From Microlunatus lacustris (GTDB lineage Bacteria; Actinomycetota; Actinomycetes; Propionibacteriales; Propionibacteriaceae), in NCBI GenBank assembly GCA_039527025.1, contig BAAAJN010000004.1, positions 186,001 through 250,000 of the forward strand: a DNA stretch of 64,000 nucleotides, written 5' to 3'. Each line of letters starts with the position of its first letter. Position 1 is the stretch's first letter. The notes under the pieces were generated by a model that saw only the letters and a list, made by a program, of their open reading frames with translations, was not told the origin of the DNA and ran no database searches. The translations under genes and the position numbers were made by a program. Below, piece after piece: positions 18,109 to 27,830 of this stretch.

Positions 18109-19697
18109 GCACCCTGCTCACCGGGGCGACCGGGACGACCACGGCGACCGCCCCGCGGCGCGACTGGTTGGCCGGGCGCGGTCCCTGGACCCGCCGCGAC
18201 GTGCTCGCCGCCCTGCTGGTCGGGGTGGTCGTCGTCGCCGTCGTCGCCGTCTTCCGCTCGGCGATCGTGCCCACGGACCCGTGGCGCTACGTCTTGTACG
18301 CCCGTGCGTTCCCCTACGAGAGCGCCGCACCTCTGGGACCCAGCCGCTACGGGATGGTGCTGCCCCTGCTGCCGCTCGTCGCGGTCTTCGGCGACGCCGA
18401 GGTCGTCTACTACGTGTGGCCGCTCCTGGGGGCCGGGCTGCTGGCCGCCAGCGTGCACCTGGTCGGGGTGCGGTTCTGGGGTCAGCTGCCCGCCGCGCTC
18501 GCCGTCGTCCTGGCGCTGTCGGCGCCGATCACCTTCATCAACCTCTCGCGCGGCTACCCCGACGTGCAGTCGACCGGGCTGCTCGCTCTCGCGCTGGTGC
18601 TGGCCCTGGTGGCGCGCGACCGGCACCGCCGGGGACCCGCCGCCGTGGCGCTCCTGCTGGCCGTCGGGTTCCTGCTGGGCTGGGCCTTCGAGGCCCGGGA
18701 GACGACCGTCCTGCTGTGGCCGGTCATCGCGCTGGTGCTCTGGCGCCGCGGTCAGGTGCTGCGGCGCGCCGGCTGGGTCATCGCGGCGATGGCGCTGTGG
18801 GCGGTCGCCGACGTGGTGATCAGCGGGATCGCCTACGGTGACCCGTGGCTGCGGGTGAACGCCTTCGCCCGGCAGGACCTCGCCACCGGCACGCTGCCCG
18901 CCGACGACCGGGCCAGGGCCACCTACGTCGGCCGGAGCCGCTGGTTCTACCTGGCCGCCATCCCCCGGTTGCTCTGGACCACGGCACCCGGGGGCGCCTG
19001 GACGGTGGTGGTGATGGCGGTCGGCGCGCTCGGCGTGCTCTCCCGTCGGGGCGGGACCCGGTTCGTCACCCTCGTCTTCCTGCTGGCCTACCTGGGCTTC
19101 GTGGCCATCACCGGTTTCCTCTCACCCGACCACCCCTCCGGGCGGATCGACCTGCAGCGCTACTGGATCAGCTTCCTGCCCTTCGCGGGTCTGGCCGCCG
19201 CCGCCGTCGTGACCGACGTGGCCGACGCGCTCGGTCCCCGCACCCGCAGCCGGCGCGGCTGGGAGCTCCGACTGGTGGCAGCCGTGCTGGTCGCGGCCGG
19301 TCCGCTGGTGACGCTGGGTGTCTACCTGGCGACGGCGCCGCAGCTCGTGGTGAACGGCGCGCACCAGCTGAGCGAGCTGCGGAACCACCTGGCCACCAGC
19401 ACGGACGGTCCGGTCCGGATCCACACCGACGCCTACACGCAGCGGCTGCTGCCCACCTACCGGCAGGGCCCGTTCGGGGGGGAGGAGCGGTGGTCCGGGA
19501 CCGTCCACACGCTGAGCGCCGGGAGCGCGCCCGCGCCCGGAGACCTGGTCGCGCTCCGTCCGCCCACCGATCCGACCTGCGGTGCCTGCGCCGGCGCCAC
19601 CGCCCGCTGGTACGTGGCAGGCGGTGCTGTCCAGGCCAGCTGGACCGAGGTCTGGGCGGCCGAGGGTCGACGGCTGGTGCTTTACCGGGTGGGATGA
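18105..19697 (+). CDS. GT39-like (GT-C) membrane glycosyltransferase
   Basis: 530 aa with about 10-11 hydrophobic segments. The first extracytoplasmic loop has FRSAIVPTDPWRYVLYARAFPY, where TDPWRY holds an acidic residue in the position of the GT-C catalytic Asp, and GPSRYGMVLPLLPLVAVFG follows. The last ~130 residues are extracytoplasmic and include a Cys pair (TCGAC). It probably uses the polyprenyl-phosphate sugar made by the upstream GT2 and DUF2304 pair to decorate a surface glycan. GTG start, 4-base overlap with the upstream gene. Confidence 0.72.
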   Translation: MSTLLTGATGTTTATAPRRDWLAGRGPWTRRDVLAALLVGVVVVAVVAVFRSAIVPTDPWRYVLYARAFPYESAAPLGPSRYGMVLPLLPLVAVFGDAEVVYYVWPLLGAGLLAASVHLVGVRFWGQLPAALAVVLALSAPITFINLSRGYPDVQSTGLLALALVLALVARDRHRRGPAAVALLLAVGFLLGWAFEARETTVLLWPVIALVLWRRGQVLRRAGWVIAAMALWAVADVVISGIAYGDPWLRVNAFARQDLATGTLPADDRARATYVGRSRWFYLAAIPRLLWTTAPGGAWTVVVMAVGALGVLSRRGGTRFVTLVFLLAYLGFVAITGFLSPDHPSGRIDLQRYWISFLPFAGLAAAAVVTDVADALGPRTRSRRGWELRLVAAVLVAAGPLVTLGVYLATAPQLVVNGAHQLSELRNHLATSTDGPVRIHTDAYTQRLLPTYRQGPFGGEERWSGTVHTLSAGSAPAPGDLVALRPPTDPTCGACAGATARWYVAGGAVQASWTEVWAAEGRRLVLYRVG

Positions 19698-19710
19698 CCG
19701 CCGGGACGGC

Positions 19711-20328
19711 TCACCTCACGTGCGCGAGCAGGCAGAACTCGTTGTAGGTGAAGAACCGGCCCGCAGCCCGGGGCAGCGGGAAGCTGGACCAGGCCTCCGG
19801 CTGGAGGCCCAGCTCGACGGCGAGAGCGGTCAGGTGCGCACCGTCGGCGAAGAACACGTGGCTGGCGTCGCTCGCGTACCCGCTCTCCTGGGGGCAGACG
19901 AAGAAGACGCGGCCCCCGGGGCGCAGGTAGGGCAGGTACTCCGCCACCAGATCCCGGCCCGCCTCGGGACTGAGGTGCTCGACCACGTGGGCGAGCAGCA
20001 GGCCGTCGAACGTCCCCGGTCGTCGGAGGTCGCTGGTCCGCCACTCATCGGGGGTCAGCGCGGTCAGACCCCGCTCACGGCACAGCGCGACCGAGTCGGG
20101 GTTGTGGTCGATGCCGATGGACCCCTCGTCGAGGCCGACCAGGTTGCGCCCGATGCCGCAGCCGAGGTCGATGGTCCGGCCCAGCCCCTGACGGCGGAGG
20201 TTCCACCGGTAGGGCGCCTGGACGGGCAGCACCCGCTTCCACCAGACCTCGCTGCGGGTGCGCAGACGCCGGGTGTACCCGGCCGAGGTGGTGTCGCGCA
20301 CCGTCTGCTCGTCGTCCTGCATCGCCAT
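19711..20328 (-). CDS. class I SAM-dependent methyltransferase
   Basis: 205 aa. Motif I RTIDLGCGIGRNLVGLD, motif II SIGIDHNPDSVALC, and FDGLLLAHVVEHLSPE, the typical order of a Rossmann methyltransferase of the UbiE/Methyltransf_11 type. The ATG at 20328 has GAGGA 6 bases upstream on the reverse strand, so I prefer it to the longer reading to 20427. The target is unknown; its position inside the glycan locus suggests a sugar or lipid-linked intermediate. Its end is 13 bases from the convergent GT39-like gene. Confidence 0.85.
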   Translation of the reverse strand: MAMQDDEQTVRDTTSAGYTRRLRTRSEVWWKRVLPVQAPYRWNLRRQGLGRTIDLGCGIGRNLVGLDEGSIGIDHNPDSVALCRERGLTALTPDEWRTSDLRRPGTFDGLLLAHVVEHLSPEAGRDLVAEYLPYLRPGGRVFFVCPQESGYASDASHVFFADGAHLTALAVELGLQPEAWSSFPLPRAAGRFFTYNEFCLLAHVR

Positions 20329-20423
20329 GCTGTCCTCGCTCTCCCCCGCTGTGCCGGGTCCGGCGGTGCCGAGTCTCCCAGACCGACCCCGGGACGACCA
20401 CGTCCGCGCCGGGTGCGCCGCAC

Positions 20424-23400
20424 TCAACCCCCCGACGGGTGGGACGCGTGGTGCGCAGCCTCCGCGGTCGCGTAGCGACCCTCGATGACGTCCCGGGCGG
20501 CGTCGAGGAATCCGTCCGCGTCGCGGCCGGGCGCGAACTCACCCAGGTAGTAGACCCGGGTCTCGCGTCGGACCGCAGCCGCGGGGTCGGTGACGAGCAG
20601 CTCGTCGAGCACCGTCTCGAGGTTCGACAGGTCCTCGCGCAGCACGTAGGCGGCCCGGGCGGCCGGCGCCTCGACCAGCAGCTGCTCCGGTGTCCGGCCC
20701 ATCGACACCATGGCGAAGGGCTTCTCCGAGCGGAGGTAGTCCGAGACGACGGCCGACACGTCCGCGACCATCGCGTCGGAGAGGTTGAAGCAGTCCTCCA
20801 CGCTGAGCTCGGACTCCGCCGCCGGGCCCCACAGGTGCTGCCGCCCTGTCCTCCCGCGGTCGGCGTCCAGCAGGGCGCCGACCCCCGCGATCATCGCCCG
20901 GCACTCGGCGTAGCGGTAGTTGAAGGGGTGCGCGCGGAACACCACACGGGCGCCACGGGCCAGCAGCGCGCTGACGATCTGCTCCCCGACCGGCAGCGAG
21001 AACACCCGGCTGTCGGCGTAGGGGCCCTGCCAGGTCGGCGCGTACAGGACGGTCGGTGGCTGCTGCTCGGCCACCGGTCCGCGGGCCGGCTCGATCTGCT
21101 CGACCTGCGGGCGGCCGACGACCACGAACTTCTCGGCCGGGATGTGCACGCCGTGCCGGGCGTAGCGGTCGATGCCGGCCTGGCCGGCGGCGAAGATCAG
21201 GTCGTAGATGGCGTGCACCGGGTTGTAGCAGGCGGGCTTCTCGGAGTCGCCGTGGTTGAGCCAGACGTGGGTCAGCTCGCGGCGCTCGATGAAGTGGGTG
21301 TTGCGGACCGCGTTGTTCACGTAGAACGCCGACGTCATCGAGGGCACGATGACGTCCTCGAGGCTGCGCAGCGTCGGCCGGTGCACCACCGGCACCACCA
21401 CCCCCTGCTCCTCGCACAGCCGGGCGATCTCGTGGAGCATGGGCAGCGTGCGGGTGACGATGACGAAGGGCCGCCCCGTCCGCAGGAAGTACGGCAACCA
21501 CATCCCGACCTGGTAGGCGGCTCCCACGGTCGAGGCGAAGTAGACGGCGAACTCCGGGGCCCCGGACTCCAGGGCTGCCCGGAGGCGGGCCTCGCCACGG
21601 CCCGCTTCGGCTGCGTTGCGCAGGGCCAGCACCACCACGAGGACCACCGCGACCAGCAGAGCCGCGGCCAGGCCGAGCAGGGCCAGCTCGAGCACGGGTC
21701 GCGCCCTCGGAGCCGCCGCGGCCACCGGACCGAGCAGCACCACGCCCGCCAGCACCACCAGCACCCAGGCCCGGGCGGGCCACTCCCGCGGCACCAGTTC
21801 ACGGACCGGACGCACCGCCTCCGGCAGGTTGACCGCCTGCAGCCCGGGAGCCCGCCAGCCCGCCTCCGCCGTGTGCTCGGCGGCGAGTGCGCACCCCAGA
21901 ACCAGCAGTGCCGCCGTTCCGGTCCCGCTCGCACCGTCGCCGGTGGCCAGCACGGTCAGCGTCCCCAGCAGCAGGACCCGGACGACCGGGGCCCGGTCGA
22001 GGAACCGTACCCGCCGTCCCTGCCCGCCGCGCCGGGCGGAGACCACCTGGAGGGCGGTGGCGACCACGGCGAGCGCGGCCGGCAGCCAGGCCGGGACGTC
22101 GAGCACCGTCGTGAGCAGCGCGGCGAGGGCCACCCCGACCGCGAGCAGGCCGACGCCGACGCCGAGCAGCAGACCGGTGTAGCGGCGCAGACCCGCCGCG
22201 GCCTGGGACTGCTCGGCCTCGTCCTCCGCCCCTGGGCGGGCGTCCTCCGCGCCGGGTGCCTCCTCCGCCTCGAGGTCGCCGCGGTCCTCGGTCTCCTGGT
22301 CGTCGCGCGCCTGCCGCGTCACCTGCCGCACCGCGTCGACGAAGGCGTCGGCGTAGTGCTCGGCCGGGAAGTCGCCCAGGTAGTCCGCGCGCAGCGCCAG
22401 CCGCTGCTCCCGCAGGGGGTCTGCGCCGAGCAGAGCGCTCAGCTGGACGTCGAGGTCGCCGAGGTCGCCGCGCACCACGTAGGAGGCGGCGGCCACCGGG
22501 AACTCCGCGACGAACTCCTTCGGGGCCGCGGGCACCGCGACCATGGCGAAGGGCTTGCCCGAGAAGAGGTAGTCGACGACCACGCTGGAGACGTCGGACA
22601 CCATCGCGTCGGAGGTGTTGATGCAGTCGAGTATGCCGCGCTCGGACTCCGCCGCCGCCCCCCAGAGGTGGGCCCGGCCGGTCCGGCGGGCGTCCGCGGC
22701 CAGCAGGTCGTGGATGCGCCGGATGGTGGCCGCGTCCTCGGCGAAGTCGTAGCTGAACGGGTGCGGCCGGAAGATGACGGTCGCCCCCCGCTCCAGCAGG
22801 GCCGAGACGATCCGCTCCCCGCCGGGCAGGGAGTACAGCATCGTCTCCTCCACGTGCCCGCGCCAGGTGGGCGCGTAGAGCACGACCGGCTCGGTCACCG
22901 AGCCGATCGGCCGGTCGACCTGGTGCACGTCCTCGACCTGCGGTCGACCGACGATGCGGAACTTCTCCGCCGGGATCCGCACCCCGTGCGCGGCGTAGCG
23001 CCGAGCCGCGGCCGGTCCGGCCGCGAACACCTGGTCGTACATGGCGTGGGTGGGGTTGTAGGACGGGGGCTTGTCGGAGTCGCCGTGGCCCAGGTAGATG
23101 TGGGTCAGGTGCTGGAAGCGCACCATCGCCCCGTTGCCGGAGGAGGCGTTGACGTAGAACGCCGCCTTGAGGGACGGGACGACCAACCCCTCGACGTCCG
23201 CGGTGCTCCGGGCCTCCACCACGGGCACGTCGGTCTGGCCGGCCAGGGCGGCCGCCGGCACCGCGTTCCGGGTGACGACCAGGAAGCGCAGCCCGGCCCG
23301 CTGCAGGTAGGGCAGCCACATCAGCACCTGGTAGGACGCGTCGTCGGGACGGGAGGTGTAGACGATGAACTCCGGGGCGTAGTCCGCGACGGCCTGCGGC

Positions 23401-24014
23401 ACGAGGGCACGGCGCCGCCGGGCGGCGAGCACCTTGGCCCGCCCGGTGAGCGCGAGCACCGCGTAGGGCACCGCGGCCAGCAGCGCGCAGCCGAGCCACC
23501 ACCAGGGCGACCAGCCCAGCAGCGCCACCAGCACCCCTGCCGCGACGGCGACCGACGCCCCGACGACGGCGGTCGGACCGAGAGGCGGTGAGGTCGGGGC
23601 CGGAGGCAGCCCGGGCAGCCGGACGGCGACCGGGACGGTGAAGCGGGCGGCGCGGGCCAGGACGGGCTCCAGGGTGAGGCAGCCGAGCAGGACGCCGGTG
23701 GCCGCCAGCGCGGTCACCTCCCCGGCCGTCCCGGGAGCGCGCAGGGCGAGCAGGGTGCCCAGCACGACGGGCAGCAGGGCCCGCAGGGCCAGCAGCCGGC
23801 CCAGCGGGCTCCAGCCCGGGGCCCGGCCCCGGGCGAGCAGCCCGACCCGCAGGGCCACGACCAGCACGGCCGCCAGCACGGCCAGCGCGCCCGCCGGCTC
23901 ACCGGCCCGGTCCAGGAGCAGACCGCTGAGCGCCAGCAGCGTGGCCAGCACGTCGAGCAGCAGCTGCCAGGTGCGACGCCAGCCGGGGAAGCGTTGGTCG
24001 GTCTCCACGGTCAC
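20424..24014 (-). CDS. two-module CDP-glycerol/ribitol phosphotransferase (TagF-like), copy 2
   Basis: 1196 aa. Architecture: membrane-rich segment, catalytic module A, membrane-rich linker, catalytic module B. Module A has HIYLGHGDSDKPPSYNP, VLYAPTWRGHVEE, IFRPHPFSYDF and SDVSSVVVDYLFSGKP. Module B has HVWLNHGDSEKPACYNP, VLYAPTWQGPY, FRAHPFNYRY (Ala where RPHP is usual) and ADVSAVVSDYLRSEKP. These are the CDP-glycerol glycerophosphotransferase motifs that polymerise glycerol- or ribitol-phosphate. An acidic low-complexity stretch (ETEDRGDLEAEEAPGAEDA) separates the modules. GTG at 24014 overlaps the stop of the upstream paralogue by 4 bases. Confidence 0.85.
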   Translation of the reverse strand: MTVETDQRFPGWRRTWQLLLDVLATLLALSGLLLDRAGEPAGALAVLAAVLVVALRVGLLARGRAPGWSPLGRLLALRALLPVVLGTLLALRAPGTAGEVTALAATGVLLGCLTLEPVLARAARFTVPVAVRLPGLPPAPTSPPLGPTAVVGASVAVAAGVLVALLGWSPWWWLGCALLAAVPYAVLALTGRAKVLAARRRRALVPQAVADYAPEFIVYTSRPDDASYQVLMWLPYLQRAGLRFLVVTRNAVPAAALAGQTDVPVVEARSTADVEGLVVPSLKAAFYVNASSGNGAMVRFQHLTHIYLGHGDSDKPPSYNPTHAMYDQVFAAGPAAARRYAAHGVRIPAEKFRIVGRPQVEDVHQVDRPIGSVTEPVVLYAPTWRGHVEETMLYSLPGGERIVSALLERGATVIFRPHPFSYDFAEDAATIRRIHDLLAADARRTGRAHLWGAAAESERGILDCINTSDAMVSDVSSVVVDYLFSGKPFAMVAVPAAPKEFVAEFPVAAASYVVRGDLGDLDVQLSALLGADPLREQRLALRADYLGDFPAEHYADAFVDAVRQVTRQARDDQETEDRGDLEAEEAPGAEDARPGAEDEAEQSQAAAGLRRYTGLLLGVGVGLLAVGVALAALLTTVLDVPAWLPAALAVVATALQVVSARRGGQGRRVRFLDRAPVVRVLLLGTLTVLATGDGASGTGTAALLVLGCALAAEHTAEAGWRAPGLQAVNLPEAVRPVRELVPREWPARAWVLVVLAGVVLLGPVAAAAPRARPVLELALLGLAAALLVAVVLVVVLALRNAAEAGRGEARLRAALESGAPEFAVYFASTVGAAYQVGMWLPYFLRTGRPFVIVTRTLPMLHEIARLCEEQGVVVPVVHRPTLRSLEDVIVPSMTSAFYVNNAVRNTHFIERRELTHVWLNHGDSEKPACYNPVHAIYDLIFAAGQAGIDRYARHGVHIPAEKFVVVGRPQVEQIEPARGPVAEQQPPTVLYAPTWQGPYADSRVFSLPVGEQIVSALLARGARVVFRAHPFNYRYAECRAMIAGVGALLDADRGRTGRQHLWGPAAESELSVEDCFNLSDAMVADVSAVVSDYLRSEKPFAMVSMGRTPEQLLVEAPAARAAYVLREDLSNLETVLDELLVTDPAAAVRRETRVYYLGEFAPGRDADGFLDAARDVIEGRYATAEAAHHASHPSGG
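21151..21306 (-). repeat. near-identical patch shared by the two TagF-like genes (copy 2)
   Basis: 156 bases within module B, identical to 24735-24890 at 154 positions (differences near 21191 and 21273). The surrounding module-B sequence is clearly less similar. Confidence 0.85.
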
Positions 24015-27000
24015 TCCCCCGTGCTCAGCGCGGCCGCCTGCTGCCGCTCGACGAGTATGCGCGCGTCGATGACGTCCCGGGCCGCGTCCAGGAAGCCGTC
24101 GGCGTAGCGCTCGACCGGGAAGTCGCCGAGGTAGTACTCCCGGGTCTCGGCCCGGACCGCGGCCAGCGGGTCCCGGCCGAGCAGGTCGTCCACCACCTCG
24201 GCGAGGTTCGACAGGTCCTCGAGCAGCACGTAGGCCGAACGCGCCGCCGGGACCAGCTCCACCAGCTGCTCCGGTGCCCGGCCGACGGCCACGATGGCGA
24301 ACGGCTTGCCCGAGTGCAGGTAGTCCGTGACCACGGCCGAGACGTCGCTGACCATGGCGTCGGAGACGTTGAAGCAGTCCTCGACCGTCATCGCCTTCTC
24401 CGCCGCCGACCCGTAGACGTGCTCCACGCCGGTCTCCCGGCGGTGCCGGGCCAGCAGCCGGTTGACCTTCTTGATCATGGTCACGCACTCGGGGAAGCGG
24501 TAGTTGGTCGGGTGCGGCCGGAAGACCACCCGAGCGCCCGCGTCCAGCAGGTGCTGGACCATCGGCACGGCCACCGGGAGCGAGAACAGCCGGGTGTCGG
24601 CGTAGGGGCCCTGCCAGGTGGGTGCGTACAGCACCGTCGGCTGGGCCACCGCGCTGACCGGGCCGCGGGCCGGCTGGATGGCCTCGACCTGCGGGCGGCC
24701 GACGACCCGGAACTTCTCAGCGGGGATGTGCACCCCGTGCCGGGCGTAGCGGTCGATGCCGGCCTGGCCGGCGGTGAAGATCAGGTCGTAGATGGCGTGC
24801 ACCGGGTTGTAGCAGGCGGGCTTCTCGGAGTCGCCGTGGTTGAGCCAGACGTGGGTGAGCTCGCGGCGCTCGATGAAGTGGGTGTTGCGGGCGGCGTTGT
24901 TGACGTAGAACGCGGTGGTCAGCGAGGGCACGAGGACGTCCTGCAGCCCGCCCAGCGTGGGCCGCAGGATCACCGGCGCGTCCACGCCGTTCCGGGTCAG
25001 GGCCTGGCTGAGCTCGGTGAGGGTGTCGGCGGACCGGGTGACGACCACGAACGGTCGTCCGATCCGCGCGAAGTACGGGGCCCACATGCCCACCTGGTAC
25101 CCGGCGCCGACCGTGCCCGAGAAGTAGACCGCGAACTGGGGCGCCAGCGCCGTCAGCTCCTCGTGCAACCGGTGCTCGGCACCGACCACCCGGGCCGCGC
25201 GCGCCAGGGCGCGCACCGCGACCGCGAGGAACAGCGTGGCGGTGGCCACGGCGACGGCGACCAGCAGCGCCGCAGGTACCGGCACCAGGACGGCGAGCAG
25301 CACCAGCAGCACGGCGAGCCCGCCCAGCAGCGGGAGCAGGCCGCGCGGGATCCCCTCGCTCACCTGCGTGCGCATGGCCGGGAAGTTGCGGACCTGCAGA
25401 CCCAGGCGGCCCCAGGCCCGCTGCACCGCCGTCTCGCCGACCACAGCAGCGCTCAGCAGCACCAGCACGACCAGCGCTGCCTGGGCGGGCAGCCGTTCCG
25501 CCGGAGCGGCCACCACGGCGGCGCAGAGCAGGACGACGCGGACCCCGCGGGCCTCCCCCATCAGCCGCGGCCACCGCTTGCGGCGGTGCACCGAGGGGAA
25601 GACCGAGCCGTAGACCGTGGCCAGGGAGGCCACGCCCGCCAGCACGGGCAGCACCCTGGGTGCCCCGACCAGAGCGGCGGCCAGCGCGAGCAGGGCCAGC
25701 ACGGCCGCGGTCTGGCTCCAGCGGCGGGGCTGGACCAGCCGCCGACGGAGCCGGCGCAGCCGGCGCCGCATGCGCGACCGCGGTCGCCGCACCGGGGTCC
25801 GGGCCGGTCCGACGTCGGGCACGGGGAGCAGCTCGTCCTCGCCCAGGCCGTCGTCCGCCCCGCCGCCAGAGGCGCCCGTCAGGGCCTCGTCACCGGTGTC
25901 GTCCACGTCGGCACGGAGCCGCCCGCCACTGGCCAGCGAGTCGACGGCCACCACGAAGGCCGAGGCGTAGCCGTCCACGGGGAACGGGCCGAGGTAGTCC
26001 ACCCGCTGCTCGCGCCGGACCGGAGCCAGCGGGTCCTCGCCCAGCAGCGCGTCGAGGGCGGCCCCGAGGCCGGTCAGGTCGCCGGGGACGACGTAGGCCG
26101 CCCGCGCCACCGGGTAGGCGTCGCGGAAGACCTGCGGCTCGGCGGGCACGGCGACCATCGCGTAGGGCTTGCCGGAGAACAGGTAGTCCGACACGACGCT
26201 GGAGACGTCGGAGACCAGGGCGTCGGAGAGGTTGAAGCACTCGACGATGCTGCGTCCGGTCTCGGCCTCGGCGCCGAAGAGGTGGGCGCGGCCCGTCCGC
26301 TCCCGGTCCTCGGCGAGCAGCCGGTGGATCCGCCTGATCACCGCTGCGTCCTCGGCGAAGCCGTAGCTGAACGGGTGCGGACGGAAGAGGACGGTGGCGC
26401 CGGCTCCCAGCAGACCCCGGACGACGCCCTCGCCGACGGCCAGCGAGGACAACGAGGTCTCCTCGACGTGGCCGCGCCAGGTCGGTGCGTAGAGGACCAC
26501 GGGCGAGCTGCCGCCCGGGCGCGGGCGCGCGGGCTCGATCGCCTCCACCTGGGGTCGGCCGACCACCACGAACTTCTCGTCGGGGATCGCGACGCCGTGC
26601 TCGGCGTAGCGGCGCACGGCCGCGGGCCCGGCGCAGAAGATCCGGTCGTACATGGCGTGCGTGGGGTTGTAGGAGGTCGGCTTGTCGGAGTCGCCGTGGC
26701 CCAGGAAGACGTGCGTCAGCTGCTGGTAGCGCACGAGGACGCCGTTGCCGGAGGAGGCGTTGGGGTAGAAAGCGGCCCGCAGAGACGGTGTCACGAGCAC
26801 GTCCAGGTCGGCGGGGCCGCGGGCCTCCACGACGGGCAGGTCGACGAGCTGGGCCAGCGCCCGGGCACTGGCGCTGCTCCGGGTGATGACGATGCAGCAC
26901 CGACCGGTGCGCTGCAGGTACGGGAGCCACATGGTCACCTGGTGCACGCCGTCGGCGCCGGGCCAGGAGGTGTACAGCGCGATCTCGGGCTGCAGGGCGG

Positions 27001-27625
27001 CCACGGCGCCGGGCAGGTCCCGCTCGTAGCGCCTCAGCGCGGCGGCCCGGCTGGCGTTGTCCCGCGACACCCCGGCCCGGGTGGCCACCGCCAGCACGGC
27101 CGTCAGCGCCCACCACCAGGCCGACAGGCCGGATGCGGCCACCACCAGGCCCACCACCACCACGACCAGGTCACCGAGGAACAGCCGCCGGCCGAGATCC
27201 GCAGCGACGGGGGTGGGCGCGACGCCGGGCAGGTTGGCGACGACGGGGACCTTGACCTGCAGGCCCGGCCGCAGGTAGGGCTCGTACAGCAGGGCGCCAG
27301 CCAGCAGGACACCGCCGACCGCGGCGAGGACCGCCTGCGCGGGATGGAGCAGTGCGAGGGCCGACGCCGTGCCGGCGGCCAGGAGTGCCCGCTGGCCGAA
27401 CTGGGTGGTGAGCAGGTTGGCCGCCGGGCTCCGACGCCGCAGCGCCACGGCGCGTCCGCCGACCGCCAGCAGGGCCAGGGCCAGCAGCAGCAGGCTCCAG
27501 CCGGACCGGTCCAGCGCGAGGGCGACGCCTGCCGCGGCCAGAGCGGTGGCCCCGACGTCGGCGCCGAGCCTTCTCAGCCGGCCCGCGGTCCCGACGTCGC
27601 GCCGTGCGCGACTCACCTTCGTCAT
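24011..27625 (-). CDS. two-module CDP-glycerol/ribitol phosphotransferase (TagF-like), copy 1
   Basis: 1204 aa, same A-linker-B design as its neighbour. N-terminal hydrophobic segments (residues about 15-190) precede module A (HVFLGHGDSDKPTSYNP, VLYAPTWRGHVEE, LFRPHPFSYGF, SDVSSVVSDYLFSGKP). A basic Arg-rich strip and membrane segments follow, then module B (HVWLNHGDSEKPACYNP, VLYAPTWQGPY, VFRPHPTNYRF, SDVSAVVTDYLHSGKP). Both modules keep RPHP. The ATG at 27625 has GAGGGG upstream and is preferred to 27673. It is first of a coupled pair driven by a TATACT -10 at 27707-27712. Confidence 0.85.
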   Translation of the reverse strand: MTKVSRARRDVGTAGRLRRLGADVGATALAAAGVALALDRSGWSLLLLALALLAVGGRAVALRRRSPAANLLTTQFGQRALLAAGTASALALLHPAQAVLAAVGGVLLAGALLYEPYLRPGLQVKVPVVANLPGVAPTPVAADLGRRLFLGDLVVVVVGLVVAASGLSAWWWALTAVLAVATRAGVSRDNASRAAALRRYERDLPGAVAALQPEIALYTSWPGADGVHQVTMWLPYLQRTGRCCIVITRSSASARALAQLVDLPVVEARGPADLDVLVTPSLRAAFYPNASSGNGVLVRYQQLTHVFLGHGDSDKPTSYNPTHAMYDRIFCAGPAAVRRYAEHGVAIPDEKFVVVGRPQVEAIEPARPRPGGSSPVVLYAPTWRGHVEETSLSSLAVGEGVVRGLLGAGATVLFRPHPFSYGFAEDAAVIRRIHRLLAEDRERTGRAHLFGAEAETGRSIVECFNLSDALVSDVSSVVSDYLFSGKPYAMVAVPAEPQVFRDAYPVARAAYVVPGDLTGLGAALDALLGEDPLAPVRREQRVDYLGPFPVDGYASAFVVAVDSLASGGRLRADVDDTGDEALTGASGGGADDGLGEDELLPVPDVGPARTPVRRPRSRMRRRLRRLRRRLVQPRRWSQTAAVLALLALAAALVGAPRVLPVLAGVASLATVYGSVFPSVHRRKRWPRLMGEARGVRVVLLCAAVVAAPAERLPAQAALVVLVLLSAAVVGETAVQRAWGRLGLQVRNFPAMRTQVSEGIPRGLLPLLGGLAVLLVLLAVLVPVPAALLVAVAVATATLFLAVAVRALARAARVVGAEHRLHEELTALAPQFAVYFSGTVGAGYQVGMWAPYFARIGRPFVVVTRSADTLTELSQALTRNGVDAPVILRPTLGGLQDVLVPSLTTAFYVNNAARNTHFIERRELTHVWLNHGDSEKPACYNPVHAIYDLIFTAGQAGIDRYARHGVHIPAEKFRVVGRPQVEAIQPARGPVSAVAQPTVLYAPTWQGPYADTRLFSLPVAVPMVQHLLDAGARVVFRPHPTNYRFPECVTMIKKVNRLLARHRRETGVEHVYGSAAEKAMTVEDCFNVSDAMVSDVSAVVTDYLHSGKPFAIVAVGRAPEQLVELVPAARSAYVLLEDLSNLAEVVDDLLGRDPLAAVRAETREYYLGDFPVERYADGFLDAARDVIDARILVERQQAAALSTGE
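24735..24890 (-). repeat. near-identical patch shared by the two TagF-like genes (copy 1)
   Basis: Partner of 21151-21306 (154/156 identical by direct comparison). Confidence 0.85.
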
Positions 27626-27706
27626 CTTCCCCTCGACCCTGTTCACCACAACCAGGTGCCCCCGGGGCAGCACCGGGGACGCGGGGCCCCTCCTGGACGA
27701 GCCTGG

Positions 27707-27712
27707 AGTATA
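27707..27712 (-). promoter_or_regulatory. -10 element of the tagF-like operon
   Basis: TATACT on the reverse strand, about 80 bases upstream of the ATG at 27625. It is the best -10 match in the divergent gap and stands out in this G+C-rich sequence. A -35 is not obvious. Confidence 0.5.
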
Positions 27713-27830
27713 GCCACCGCGCTCCCCGGTCCCGGTGAGCAGCGCGACGGCGCGGCGCCGTCCCAGCGCTCGCCCGGGCCCGGGCCGGGTGGTCTAGCAT
27801 CGACCTCCCACCCCAGCACCAGGAGCGGTG

